DNA from: an uncultured Acholeplasma sp.
GTDB lineage: Bacteria; Bacillota_I; Bacilli_A; Acholeplasmatales; Acholeplasmataceae
Assembly (NCBI GenBank): GCA_937934685.1
Contig: CALGYU010000017.1
Location: 1-5,889, forward strand
Direction of reading: 5' to 3'
Length of the DNA: 5,889 nucleotides
This document shows, one piece after another, positions 1-5,866 of this stretch. Positions within the stretch are counted from its first letter, which is position 1. Every line of letters begins with the position of its first letter. The notes below the pieces were generated by a model. The model was given only the letters and a program-made list of their open reading frames with translations. It had not been told where the DNA came from and ran no database searches. The position numbers and the translations under genes are program-made.

Positions 1-118
1 CTTTAATTAAGTTTATCCAATTACAAACTACTAAAGCTCCTATGCTTAAAAGAGCAACTTTAATAATTGAATATAGTATGATTTTTGTTTTCTTAGTTTT
101 AGAACTTATGATAAACAA
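1..118 (-). CDS. Possible 5' end of a membrane protein gene (partial, TTG start)
   Basis: I do not recognise this product. A minus-strand frame stays open from just inside the aroC 3' end to the window edge. A TTG at 116-118, 8 nt past the aroC stop, gives a 39-codon partial product. It starts with a short basic stretch (KTKKTK, residues 7-12) followed by a hydrophobic segment (about residues 13-36, including VALLSIGALVV), the usual look of an N-terminal membrane anchor. There is no ATG in the frame and only a weak AGGT-like ribosome site about 6 nt upstream, so the start is uncertain. A 39-codon open frame is not common by chance in such AT-rich DNA, but it is not decisive. No terminator separates it from aroC, so it may be the next operon gene. 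It could also be non-coding or a gene remnant. Confidence 0.35.
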   Translation of the reverse strand, partial: MFIISSKTKKTKIILYSIIKVALLSIGALVVCNWINLIK

Positions 119-126
119 AGTGCTAC

Positions 127-1116
127 CTATTTTTGATAAGCCTTATACATTAAATATTGATCTGCTAAAACAATCGCTAAAACATTTTCTAACACAATTC
201 CTACTCTTCTAACAATAGCGACATCGTGTCTACCACCTATCACTAATTTTGTTACTTCTTGGTTTTTAAAATCAAATGTTTCTTGAGTGGTTTGAACACT
301 AGATGTTGGCTTTATAAATACTTTAACTACCAAATCATTTCCGTTGGAAATACCGCCACTAATACCGCCACTATGATTGGTTTGAGTCATACCTTTTTCA
401 TTGATGATGGCATCATTAAACTCACTTCCCATAAGATGAACGCCTTCAAAACCTGTTCCTATAGAAACCCCTTTAACGGCTGGTATAGAAAAAAGCATTT
501 TCCCAATTTCACTTTCTAATTTAGAAAACATTGGTTCTCCTAATCCTACTGGGATATTTTTAACCGTTAACTGAATGATACCGCCTACAGATTCCCCTTT
601 TTTAGTTATTTCTAGTAAGTATGTATCTAATTGGCTTAAATCAGTTAAGGTTCCTACTTGTAAGATTTGATGTTCATATTCAAATGGAGTCATCATTTTT
701 GCAAAACTTCCAGCAACAACAAGTGGCGCTGTTAATCTACCTGAAAATCTACCGCCACCTCTATAATCATGAAAACCATGATATTTAACTTTGGCTGTAA
801 AATCAGCATGTCCTGGTCGTGGTTGAGACACTAGATGAGCATAATCTTTTGATTGTGTATTTTCATTTTTAATCATCGCATGAATGGGTGAACCTGTGGT
901 GTAATCATTAAAAATACCTGAGGTTAAGATCACTTGATCTGCTTCTTTTCTAGGGGTTGTTCCTACTTGTCCAGGTTTTCTTTTTGCTAAATCTTCATCG
1001 ATTAAATCATAATCTACTTTAATTCCTGATGGCATGCCATCAATGATAACACCAATGGCGTCTTGATGAGATTCACCGTATAAAGTGATTTTAAATAACG
1101 TTCCATAACTATTCAT
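127..1116 (-). CDS. aroC: Chorismate synthase
   Basis: Converts 5-enolpyruvylshikimate-3-phosphate to chorismate in the cytosol, using reduced FMN; it is the last shikimate-pathway step. Visible family blocks are GESHQ at 14-18 with the conserved His17, RKPGQ and TTPRKEAD at 46-60, RPGHADF at 100-106 with conserved His103, DYRGGGRFSGRLTAP at 117-131, GESVGG at 174-179, GLGEP at 191-195, SIPAVKGVSIG at 210-220, GGISGGISNGN at 250-260 and GGRHD at 294-298. At 329 residues it is shorter than the usual 350-390 but looks complete at both ends. Two spots depart from the common form: Gln18 replaces the usual Gly/Cys after GESH, and the C-terminal block reads RHDVAIVRRVG where RHDPCIVPRAVP is typical. 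The ATG overlaps the aroE stop by 8 bp, and the ribosome site is poor (AAGGG about 8 nt upstream), so translation probably depends on coupling. No terminator is seen downstream. Confidence 0.95.
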   Translation of the reverse strand: MNSYGTLFKITLYGESHQDAIGVIIDGMPSGIKVDYDLIDEDLAKRKPGQVGTTPRKEADQVILTSGIFNDYTTGSPIHAMIKNENTQSKDYAHLVSQPRPGHADFTAKVKYHGFHDYRGGGRFSGRLTAPLVVAGSFAKMMTPFEYEHQILQVGTLTDLSQLDTYLLEITKKGESVGGIIQLTVKNIPVGLGEPMFSKLESEIGKMLFSIPAVKGVSIGTGFEGVHLMGSEFNDAIINEKGMTQTNHSGGISGGISNGNDLVVKVFIKPTSSVQTTQETFDFKNQEVTKLVIGGRHDVAIVRRVGIVLENVLAIVLADQYLMYKAYQK

Positions 1117-1894
1117 GTATCAATGCCCTTAACCCTTCTAAGTATTTTATATCAAACTGAATTTTTGGATCATTCCACCAAAAAGATTCGCTGTAAAATG
1201 CTTGTACAAAAAGCATCAGTAATCCTCCATATGATCTTTTAGCATAACTCATGATTTTAGTTTTCTCAGGATTATAAATGACATCAAACACAATTTTTCC
1301 TGTCACTAAGCTTTCTTTTAAGATAGATGAGTTGGTGTCAGGATACATCCCAACTGGAGTAGCATTTACATAAATATCTACATTTTTTTCATTTAGTTGT
1401 TCATAGTTAATCATATGTTCAAACAAAGGTTCTTCTTTTTCTTCTTTTAATTTTACTACAGTTAATTGAGCCCCTAAATCTTTTAGTGCCACGTAACAAG
1501 ATTTAGCTGCGCCGCCTGATCCTAAAATATAAATAGATTGGTCTTTGATTTTCTCGCCAGATAGTTCTACTAAGGTTTTAAATCCGTAATAATCTGTGTT
1601 ATCTCCGTAAAAAAGACCTTCTTTATAATAAACTGTGTTAACTGCTCCAATGCGTTTGGCATTATCAGAAATAACATCTAAGTATTTCATGACTTCCATT
1701 TTATAAGGCATGGTAATGTTAAAACCATGATATTCTCCTGTTTTTAACTTCATCATGACTGTTTTTAACTCATCTTTTTCTATATCTAGTAATTCATAGT
1801 CTAATTCTAATTGAAAGATTTTGCCTATTTGTTTATGAATTAAAGGAGAGTAACTATGTGATAAGTGTCTACCGACTAATGCGAATTTTTTCAT
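1109..1894 (-). CDS. aroE: Shikimate dehydrogenase
   Basis: Reduces 3-dehydroshikimate to shikimate, normally with NADPH. At 261 residues it is full length for the family. The N-terminal substrate domain has SHSYSPLIH (12-20; Ser14 and Ser16 bind shikimate), NITMPYK (59-65; Lys65 is the catalytic lysine), GAVNT (83-87) and GDNTDYYG (97-104; Asp101 pairs with Lys65). The Rossmann domain follows with GSGGAAKS (125-132), NATPVGM (177-183), VFDVIYNP (202-209) and the C-terminal GLLMLFVQA (224-232). The NRTxxR/K motif that normally binds the NADP 2'-phosphate after the second Rossmann strand is absent; LTVV (144-147) is followed by KLKEEKEE. The start is fixed by a strong Shine-Dalgarno AAAGGAGA at 1902-1909 with a 7-nt spacer. 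The ATG overlaps the chorismate mutase stop as ATGA. Assignment to the AroE family is secure; only cofactor preference is open. Confidence 0.95.
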   Translation of the reverse strand: MKKFALVGRHLSHSYSPLIHKQIGKIFQLELDYELLDIEKDELKTVMMKLKTGEYHGFNITMPYKMEVMKYLDVISDNAKRIGAVNTVYYKEGLFYGDNTDYYGFKTLVELSGEKIKDQSIYILGSGGAAKSCYVALKDLGAQLTVVKLKEEKEEPLFEHMINYEQLNEKNVDIYVNATPVGMYPDTNSSILKESLVTGKIVFDVIYNPEKTKIMSYAKRSYGGLLMLFVQAFYSESFWWNDPKIQFDIKYLEGLRALIHE

Positions 1895-2145
1895 TTTTGA
1901 ATCTCCTTTGATAAATCCATAAGATGTCTGATGAATGATTCATAATATGGCCAAAGCTCTGTTTGTTCAAATTGGCTTTTTTTATTTAAAATAATTTCTT
2001 CTTCTCTTTTTACATCTAATATGTTTAAATGGTGTTCTTTTTTGTATTGACCAATTTGTTGAGAGATTCCCATTCTTTCAATGAATAATTCTTTCATTTT
2101 TTGATCGATTTGGTCAATTTTTTTTCTTAAGTCATTGATGTCCAT
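1891..2145 (-). CDS. aroQ: Chorismate mutase, AroQ type, monofunctional
   Basis: Rearranges chorismate to prephenate, the entry to phenylalanine and tyrosine synthesis. The 84-residue all-helical protein equals one AroQ-fold subunit, which normally works as an intertwined dimer. Residues matching the E. coli chorismate mutase active site are visible: Arg7 (LRKKID), Arg24 (ERMGIS), Lys35 (GQYKK), Asp44, the Arg47-Glu48 pair (DVKREEE), and the C-terminal Ser79-x3-Gln83. The size matches stand-alone AroQ domains, with no DAHP synthase, prephenate dehydratase or dehydrogenase fused to it. The ATG follows the upstream membrane-protein stop after 22 nt and has a moderate ribosome site (GTAGGGAC at 2151-2158, 6-nt spacer from AGGGA). 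The TGA stop overlaps the aroE ATG. Its place before aroE and aroC, whose pathway makes its substrate, supports the call. Confidence 0.9.
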   Translation of the reverse strand: MDINDLRKKIDQIDQKMKELFIERMGISQQIGQYKKEHHLNILDVKREEEIILNKKSQFEQTELWPYYESFIRHLMDLSKEIQK

Positions 2146-2167
2146 TTTTCGTCCCTACTTTTCTTTT

Positions 2168-3142
2168 TTATTTATATTTAATGATTAAGTACCATCTTTT
2201 TCCAATAAGAAGTGCGGCAATAAGTGCTAAAACAATGGATGAACTGATGATAAAGCCAGAAAAGATGTTTTGGAATAGTGTTTCATCAAAACTAAACTTG
2301 TGCGCTAAGGTGATGATGAAACCTTCTGGAATTAAATTAGGTTGTGCTAAAAAGGCGATGGTACAAATAGTCATCATTACCATATAAACAGTACTTAAAA
2401 TAGTGGTTGTTAAATTCCATGTTCCTGTTTTAATTTTAGCGTATGATGTCATGAGTCCTGCTATTAAGCATAAAATAAATAACGTAATAAAAACAGGTGT
2501 TAATTGTTTGTTAAAAACTGGATAAAAAATGCCTGATGAATCTTTTATTCCTAGTTTTCCAACAGAGATAAGGATGGTTCCTATAATACCTAAGACTAAA
2601 GATATTGAAACTCTTCTAAGTGATTTTTCTTTGGATATGTGTAATTTGTCATGTGATGGTTTGTGTGTCATTTTATCTAGTTGCCACTGGGTTTTAGTTA
2701 ACTCAATTCTATCCACTACTGCAAACACGCACGTAACTACCGTAAAGGCCAAGATAAAGCCAATAAACATTAGAATCGTTCCCATACATAAGGATTTAAG
2801 GATTTTTTCATAAATCGCTTTTTCACTGTATAATATATAAATTAAACTGCCTATCAGAAACCCTAGAATACCACCAACGGCTAATGAGAATTTTAAGTAT
2901 AGAAGATAGGTTTCATAATATAGACTTGAGATTAAGGATTCTGGTTTATCTTTATATTTCAATGCTAAAACTTTAGGACTGCCTAATTCTGTTAAAACAC
3001 TTTTTACTTGGTTTTCATCTTCAAGATTTCCATCGATCATATCTAAGATGGTGACATATAATTCTTCTTCTATATCTGTTCTCATTTTTTCAGGAAGTCT
3101 TTTAGTGACATTATAAATGTAGTCTTCAATTAAAGTTTTCAT
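2168..3142 (-). CDS. PadR-associated HAAS/DUF1700-like six-helix membrane protein
   Basis: Membrane protein of unknown exact function. Residues 1-75 form a soluble helical domain typical of HAAS/DUF1700-like (permease-prefix-like) proteins: LPEKMRTDIEEEL at 16-28, ILDMI at 32-36, then a VLTELGSPKVLALKY block at 49-63. About six transmembrane helices follow (roughly 85-105, 119-143, 178-196, 215-233, 246-267 and 293-313). A highly charged loop at 144-177 and a basic C-terminus (KRWYLIIKYK) place both termini inside by the positive-inside rule. The family is commonly encoded directly after a PadR regulator, as here, and is thought to act as a membrane signalling or envelope-stress partner. The ATG overlaps the padR TGA as ATGA and carries an excellent Shine-Dalgarno. 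The 22-nt gap to aroQ, with no terminator, puts it in one unit with the aro genes. The ligand cannot be read from sequence. Confidence 0.8.
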   Translation of the reverse strand: MKTLIEDYIYNVTKRLPEKMRTDIEEELYVTILDMIDGNLEDENQVKSVLTELGSPKVLALKYKDKPESLISSLYYETYLLYLKFSLAVGGILGFLIGSLIYILYSEKAIYEKILKSLCMGTILMFIGFILAFTVVTCVFAVVDRIELTKTQWQLDKMTHKPSHDKLHISKEKSLRRVSISLVLGIIGTILISVGKLGIKDSSGIFYPVFNKQLTPVFITLFILCLIAGLMTSYAKIKTGTWNLTTTILSTVYMVMMTICTIAFLAQPNLIPEGFIITLAHKFSFDETLFQNIFSGFIISSSIVLALIAALLIGKRWYLIIKYK

Positions 3143-3474
3143 ACTTCATCCTCCTGTGTGGCTTTCTTAACTTCTTTGGTAATCAAGTTCCATTCTTTTC
3201 TTAAGATTTGATATATTTGGATGCCCAATTCACTAATTTCATAATATTTTCTTGGTCTAACTTCTTCTTTATCCCAAGTACTCACTAGTAAACCTTGTTT
3301 TTCTAGTCTTCTAAGTAATGGATAAAGTGTACCTGGTTCAATGTTGATGTTTTTTTCTTCTAATTTTTGCAAAAGAGAGTACGCATATTGTGGTTTTTTT
3401 AATTGACTTAAGACAATTAAAATTTGCGTGCCCTTTCTTAGTTCTATTAATAAATTGTTCATTAAATTATCCAT
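3139..3474 (-). CDS. PadR-family transcriptional regulator
   Basis: A compact 111-residue DNA-binding protein of the PadR family, which normally acts as a dimeric repressor, often of its own operon. Visible features are an N-terminal helix (ELRKGTQILIVLSQL, 11-25), YAYSLLQKL (30-38), the recognition-helix region EPGTLYPLLRRLEKQGLL (46-63) and the wing WDKEEVRPRKYYEIS (67-81). The last helix (about 83-104) would dimerise. The short length fits the small PadR subfamily 2. The first ATG (3472-3474) is preferred over the ATG four codons later because AAGGTGA lies 6 nt upstream. It is the first gene of the unit and its stop overlaps the next ATG. By analogy with other PadR/HAAS pairs it may repress the whole transcript, including the aro genes, but I could not identify an operator. 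Family call secure; target inferred. Confidence 0.9.
   Translation of the reverse strand: MDNLMNNLLIELRKGTQILIVLSQLKKPQYAYSLLQKLEEKNINIEPGTLYPLLRRLEKQGLLVSTWDKEEVRPRKYYEISELGIQIYQILRKEWNLITKEVKKATQEDEV
3149..3155 (-). promoter_or_regulatory. Strong Shine-Dalgarno for the HAAS membrane protein
   Basis: The minus strand reads AGGAGGA, 6 nt before the ATG at 3140-3142 and inside the padR coding end. It is the best ribosome site in the window and fixes the start. With the ATGA overlap it suggests the membrane protein is made at least as abundantly as the regulator. Confidence 0.8.
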
Positions 3475-3480
3475 ATTTTA

Positions 3481-3487
3481 TCACCTT
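3481..3487 (-). promoter_or_regulatory. Ribosome binding site of the padR-like gene
   Basis: AAGGTGA on the minus strand, 6 nt before the ATG at 3472-3474; it favours this start over the in-frame ATG four codons downstream. The predicted transcription start falls at or next to its first base, so the 5' leader would be only about 13 nt. Confidence 0.7.
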
Positions 3488-3493
3488 AAAACC

Positions 3494-3522
3494 ATTCTAG
3501 TTTTTTATTTTCCTTTTGTCAA
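3494..3522 (-). promoter_or_regulatory. Sigma-A-type promoter of the padR-HAAS-aroQEC operon
   Basis: The minus strand has -35 TTGACA (3517-3522), a 17-bp spacer and -10 TAGAAT (3494-3499): a perfect -35, a one-mismatch -10 and ideal spacing. The predicted start is near 3487. The -35 lies in the T-rich tail of the terminator of the preceding gene. I found no second promoter of this quality before aroQ, aroE or aroC, so this one probably drives all five genes. Confidence 0.85.
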
Positions 3523-3554
3523 CAACAACAAAGACCTACGCTTGTAGGTCTTTG
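3520..3554 (-). terminator. Intrinsic terminator of the lipoprotein unit
   Basis: A perfect 11-bp inverted repeat (arms 3529-3539 and 3544-3554, 4-nt loop) starts 1 nt after the TAA of the InlB-repeat lipoprotein. On the minus strand it is followed by GTT/TTG-repeat sequence (TTGTTGTTG) rather than a clean T run, so termination may be incomplete. The repeat is symmetric, but its position and the lack of plus-strand genes make minus-strand termination the likely role. The tail merges with the next -35 element. Confidence 0.75.
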
Positions 3555-3555
3555 G

Positions 3556-4542
3556 TTAAATATCATATGGTTTTATATGTACTTCTTGGTTAAAGTTAGT
3601 AAAAGTTTCTTTAATTTCTGTTGTTATTTTTTGTGTGCTAAAGCCAATGATTGGTAACTGAACTCTAATTTTATAGATTTCTTGATAAATGATTTGTGTG
3701 AAAAACCCTTCTTTATCTATAGAAACATTTAACTTGATGTGTTCAAACACTGGTGATTCACTTTTAGCTGTATTGGTTGCTACAATGTTTTTCTTATAGT
3801 TTTCACTAGATAATTCATTGTCTAAAACTAAAGTGAAATGATATCCTGTTTCATCTTGTGTTGAATTTGTTACTCCAATAACTGTTTGCTTATTCACTAT
3901 ATAATTTAGTTCATAAGGAAGGACGCCATAGATTTCTTTAAATGTCTCTAAGTTGATTTTCTCTTGAGAGCTTGCACTGACGGGATTGAGCTTATCATCT
4001 ACCTTATTTCCCTTTTTTAAGGTTGATTGTTCAAATGTCCCATAAATTTCATAAAAGGTTGTGACTGTTCCTTTTGAAACTGTGTAATTATAGTATATGT
4101 CTTTATTTTTAATTTTAATTGCTTTTAAATCTTGCTTGGCAATCATTGGTATGTTTGGATCTATTTCCCCGCTAATTTCTAAAAGAAATGTGTTTGCAGA
4201 TTGCATGTTGATATAAGCTTGTTCAAAAAGCACTACCTCATCAATTTCCCCATTTGATTTTGGTCTCCATTTTGCATAAAGTGTTACTTCTTGTTTATTT
4301 TTAAAGGTTTGGTTTTGATAAGAGATTGTCATTGCTTGATCAGTATACCATCCTATGAAGATAAATCCTTCTTTATAAGGTATGTATGATTCATCAAAAT
4401 TAGTGTTTAGATGTGCAGTTGTTACAGGCATTTGGTTGCCTCCATTGGTGATGAAACTTACTGTCATCTTTTTTTGGTTTTGACATCCACTCATCAAAAA
4501 ACTTGTGATTAAAAATAAGGTGAAGATGATTGTTTTTTTCAT
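3556..4542 (-). CDS. Lipoprotein with InlB B-repeat domain, function unknown
   Basis: A surface lipoprotein of 328 residues. Residues 1-19 form a signal peptide (MKK, hydrophobic core) ending in the lipobox LMSGC, with Cys20 as the lipidated residue. Residues about 26-93 match the InlB B-repeat (Listeria-Bacteroides repeat): VSFITNGGN at the start, GFIFIGWYTD at 59-68 and VTLYAKW at 86-92. Residues about 100-328 are an unrecognised region of alternating polar/hydrophobic strands (for example DIYYNYTV, YHFTLVLD and IKLNVSID), probably beta-rich. The ATG has a good ribosome site (AGAAGGA, 4548-4554, 5-nt spacer) and lies 15 nt after the other lipoprotein's stop, so the two share a transcript. 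The repeat occurs in many surface proteins of low-GC bacteria and does not by itself imply adhesion or virulence. Confidence 0.85.
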   Translation of the reverse strand: MKKTIIFTLFLITSFLMSGCQNQKKMTVSFITNGGNQMPVTTAHLNTNFDESYIPYKEGFIFIGWYTDQAMTISYQNQTFKNKQEVTLYAKWRPKSNGEIDEVVLFEQAYINMQSANTFLLEISGEIDPNIPMIAKQDLKAIKIKNKDIYYNYTVSKGTVTTFYEIYGTFEQSTLKKGNKVDDKLNPVSASSQEKINLETFKEIYGVLPYELNYIVNKQTVIGVTNSTQDETGYHFTLVLDNELSSENYKKNIVATNTAKSESPVFEHIKLNVSIDKEGFFTQIIYQEIYKIRVQLPIIGFSTQKITTEIKETFTNFNQEVHIKPYDI

Positions 4543-4557
4543 TTTAATCCTTCTTTT

Positions 4558-5805
4558 TTACTTGATGAAACTGCCTAATATTTTTTCAATTAATTGATCT
4601 TTAAATTGACTGATGGTTGTTTTTTCTGTTGATGTATAGTCTTCTACGTTGATTTCTGTATCTATTAAAACATTTTGTGTTGTTATGCTAAACGTTAATT
4701 GCGCTTCAATCGTTTCTGTAAAGGCAAGTTTTGTTTGAATCAGTAGTTCATTAAATGTTTGATTTTGATTATCCAGTGAAATATTTATATCTTTAAGATA
4801 TGTTAAGGCATTTACTAAACTTTCTGGTAAAAAGGAAAGTGATGGTAGTAGATTTATATCTAATAAGCTACCTTCTTTTTTAATATGAAGACGATCTTCT
4901 AAAGTTATATCAAAAAATGAATTTTCAATTAAGTCTGTATTAATAAAATTATTAATCATAAGTTGACTTACTTGTGGTGCTAGTAATTTGATGGTATTAA
5001 AGTCTTTTTCTAAAAATGCGATGGTTTGACTTTCTGATCTTGTTTCTAATAATGGCGCAATCATATCTACAATGCCTTTATATTCTTCTGGAATCATTCC
5101 TGAGATCATAAACATTAGTTCACTTATTGAACCCATTTCAGTGTCACTTTCAGGATAATACATTGGAAAATTTGTTTTCATATATAAAGTTTGATTTTTT
5201 AAGATAAGTTCTATTTGACCTTTTAAAGCAAACCACGGCACATTTTCTTCTGGCGTTACTAAAGTAAGTGTTTCTATGTTGAGATAAAAGTTTATTTTCG
5301 CTTCTGCAGTTTCATAAGTATCTAGATTGTAGCTAGCGTCTATACCTATATTTAAACCTTCAATTAATATGCCCATTGGTGCTTGGTCTAACAATAAGGT
5401 TGGTATTAAGAAATCTAGGTGCACATTGGTTTTTTCGTTAACTAATGTTTGATAATCTGCTTTTTTAATATACTCTTCTGTTTTTAATGCTTCTGATTTT
5501 AAAACAGTCACTGTGATTTTTTCTTCTGTTTTAAGACCTTTTGAGTCATAAACAATGTATGTTACCTCATATGTATCCGGTTTGTTTAAATCAACCTTTG
5601 AATCATTGACGATAATAGATGATGTAATGTCTCCATCATGATCATCTAAAGCTTTCACGTTTTCTAAATAATTAGGTTTTAAAGCTCCGATAATGTAAGT
5701 TATATCTTTGGTTCCGCTAATGACTGGTGCTTCGTTTTTATCACAAGCCACTAAAGTGATGACTAAAAAAGTCATAGTTATTAAACTGATTATTTTTTTT
5801 ATCAT
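4558..5805 (-). CDS. Lipoprotein with DUF5011-like Ig domain, function unknown
   Basis: A surface lipoprotein of 415 residues. A signal peptide (MIKK, hydrophobic core 5-18) ends in the lipobox LVAC, with Cys21 lipidated. Residues about 26-102 match a DUF5011/HYR-like bacterial Ig domain: APVISG at 26-31, ALDDHDGDIT at 52-61, DLNKPDTYEVTYIVYDSKG at 72-90 and the final strand KITVTVL at 96-102. Residues about 110-415 are not recognised; the region alternates predicted beta strands (for example AKINFYLNIETLTL and IELILKNQTLYMKTNF) with a more helical, hydrophobic middle (about 226-292), and could be a ligand-binding shell. The ribosome site is AAGGGGGA at 5813-5820, 7 nt before the ATG. It is the first gene of a two-lipoprotein unit under a consensus, operator-bearing promoter. 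Ig-like domains of this type often act as spacers on the cell surface. Confidence 0.85.
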   Translation of the reverse strand: MIKKIISLITMTFLVITLVACDKNEAPVISGTKDITYIIGALKPNYLENVKALDDHDGDITSSIIVNDSKVDLNKPDTYEVTYIVYDSKGLKTEEKITVTVLKSEALKTEEYIKKADYQTLVNEKTNVHLDFLIPTLLLDQAPMGILIEGLNIGIDASYNLDTYETAEAKINFYLNIETLTLVTPEENVPWFALKGQIELILKNQTLYMKTNFPMYYPESDTEMGSISELMFMISGMIPEEYKGIVDMIAPLLETRSESQTIAFLEKDFNTIKLLAPQVSQLMINNFINTDLIENSFFDITLEDRLHIKKEGSLLDINLLPSLSFLPESLVNALTYLKDINISLDNQNQTFNELLIQTKLAFTETIEAQLTFSITTQNVLIDTEINVEDYTSTEKTTISQFKDQLIEKILGSFIK

Positions 5806-5837
5806 AATTTTTTCCCCCTTTATATGATACGTGATAT

Positions 5838-5866
5838 ATTATACTGTGTGCCGTACAGTATGTCAA
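5838..5866 (-). promoter_or_regulatory. Consensus sigma-A promoter of the lipoprotein operon
   Basis: The minus strand has -35 TTGACA (5861-5866), exactly 17 bp, then -10 TATAAT (5838-5843): both hexamers match the consensus fully. The predicted start is near 5831, giving a leader of about 26 nt. A promoter this strong with a palindrome in its spacer suggests high expression held in check by a repressor. Confidence 0.9.
5841..5861. promoter_or_regulatory. Probable repressor operator (21-bp inverted repeat)
   Basis: Perfect 7-bp arms ATACTGT and ACAGTAT are separated by 7 bp (on the plus strand, arms 5841-5847 and 5855-5861), filling the promoter spacer and touching the last base of the -35 and the first half of the -10. 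Size and placement fit a dimeric repressor such as a TetR-family protein that would block RNA polymerase. The cognate regulator is not identifiable; it may lie beyond the right edge. I could not match this repeat to a known operator. Confidence 0.65.

Noticed and set aside
259..519. Plus-strand open frame of 86 codons opposite aroC
   Set aside because: It lies wholly inside aroC on the opposite strand, its product has no recognisable domain, and aroC is conserved across the region; an antisense shadow.
2181..2813. Two plus-strand open frames (68 and 94 codons) opposite the HAAS membrane gene
   Set aside because: Both are antisense to a well-supported membrane protein, show no family motif and have no clear ribosome site or promoter.
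3475..3530. PadR operator in the padR promoter
   Set aside because: I looked for an inverted repeat of useful length and found only 4-bp arms (TTGT/ACAA) over the -35, too short to call.
3519..3531. Short CAA/TTG tandem repeat as a phase-variable tract
   Set aside because: Only four trinucleotide units, lying between terminator and promoter; better explained as the terminator tail merging with TTGACA.
5821..5838. AT-rich imperfect palindrome around the predicted lipoprotein transcript start (TATAT ... ATATA)
   Set aside because: The matching arms are only about 5 bp of alternating A/T and the centre does not match, so it is expected by chance in such AT-rich DNA.
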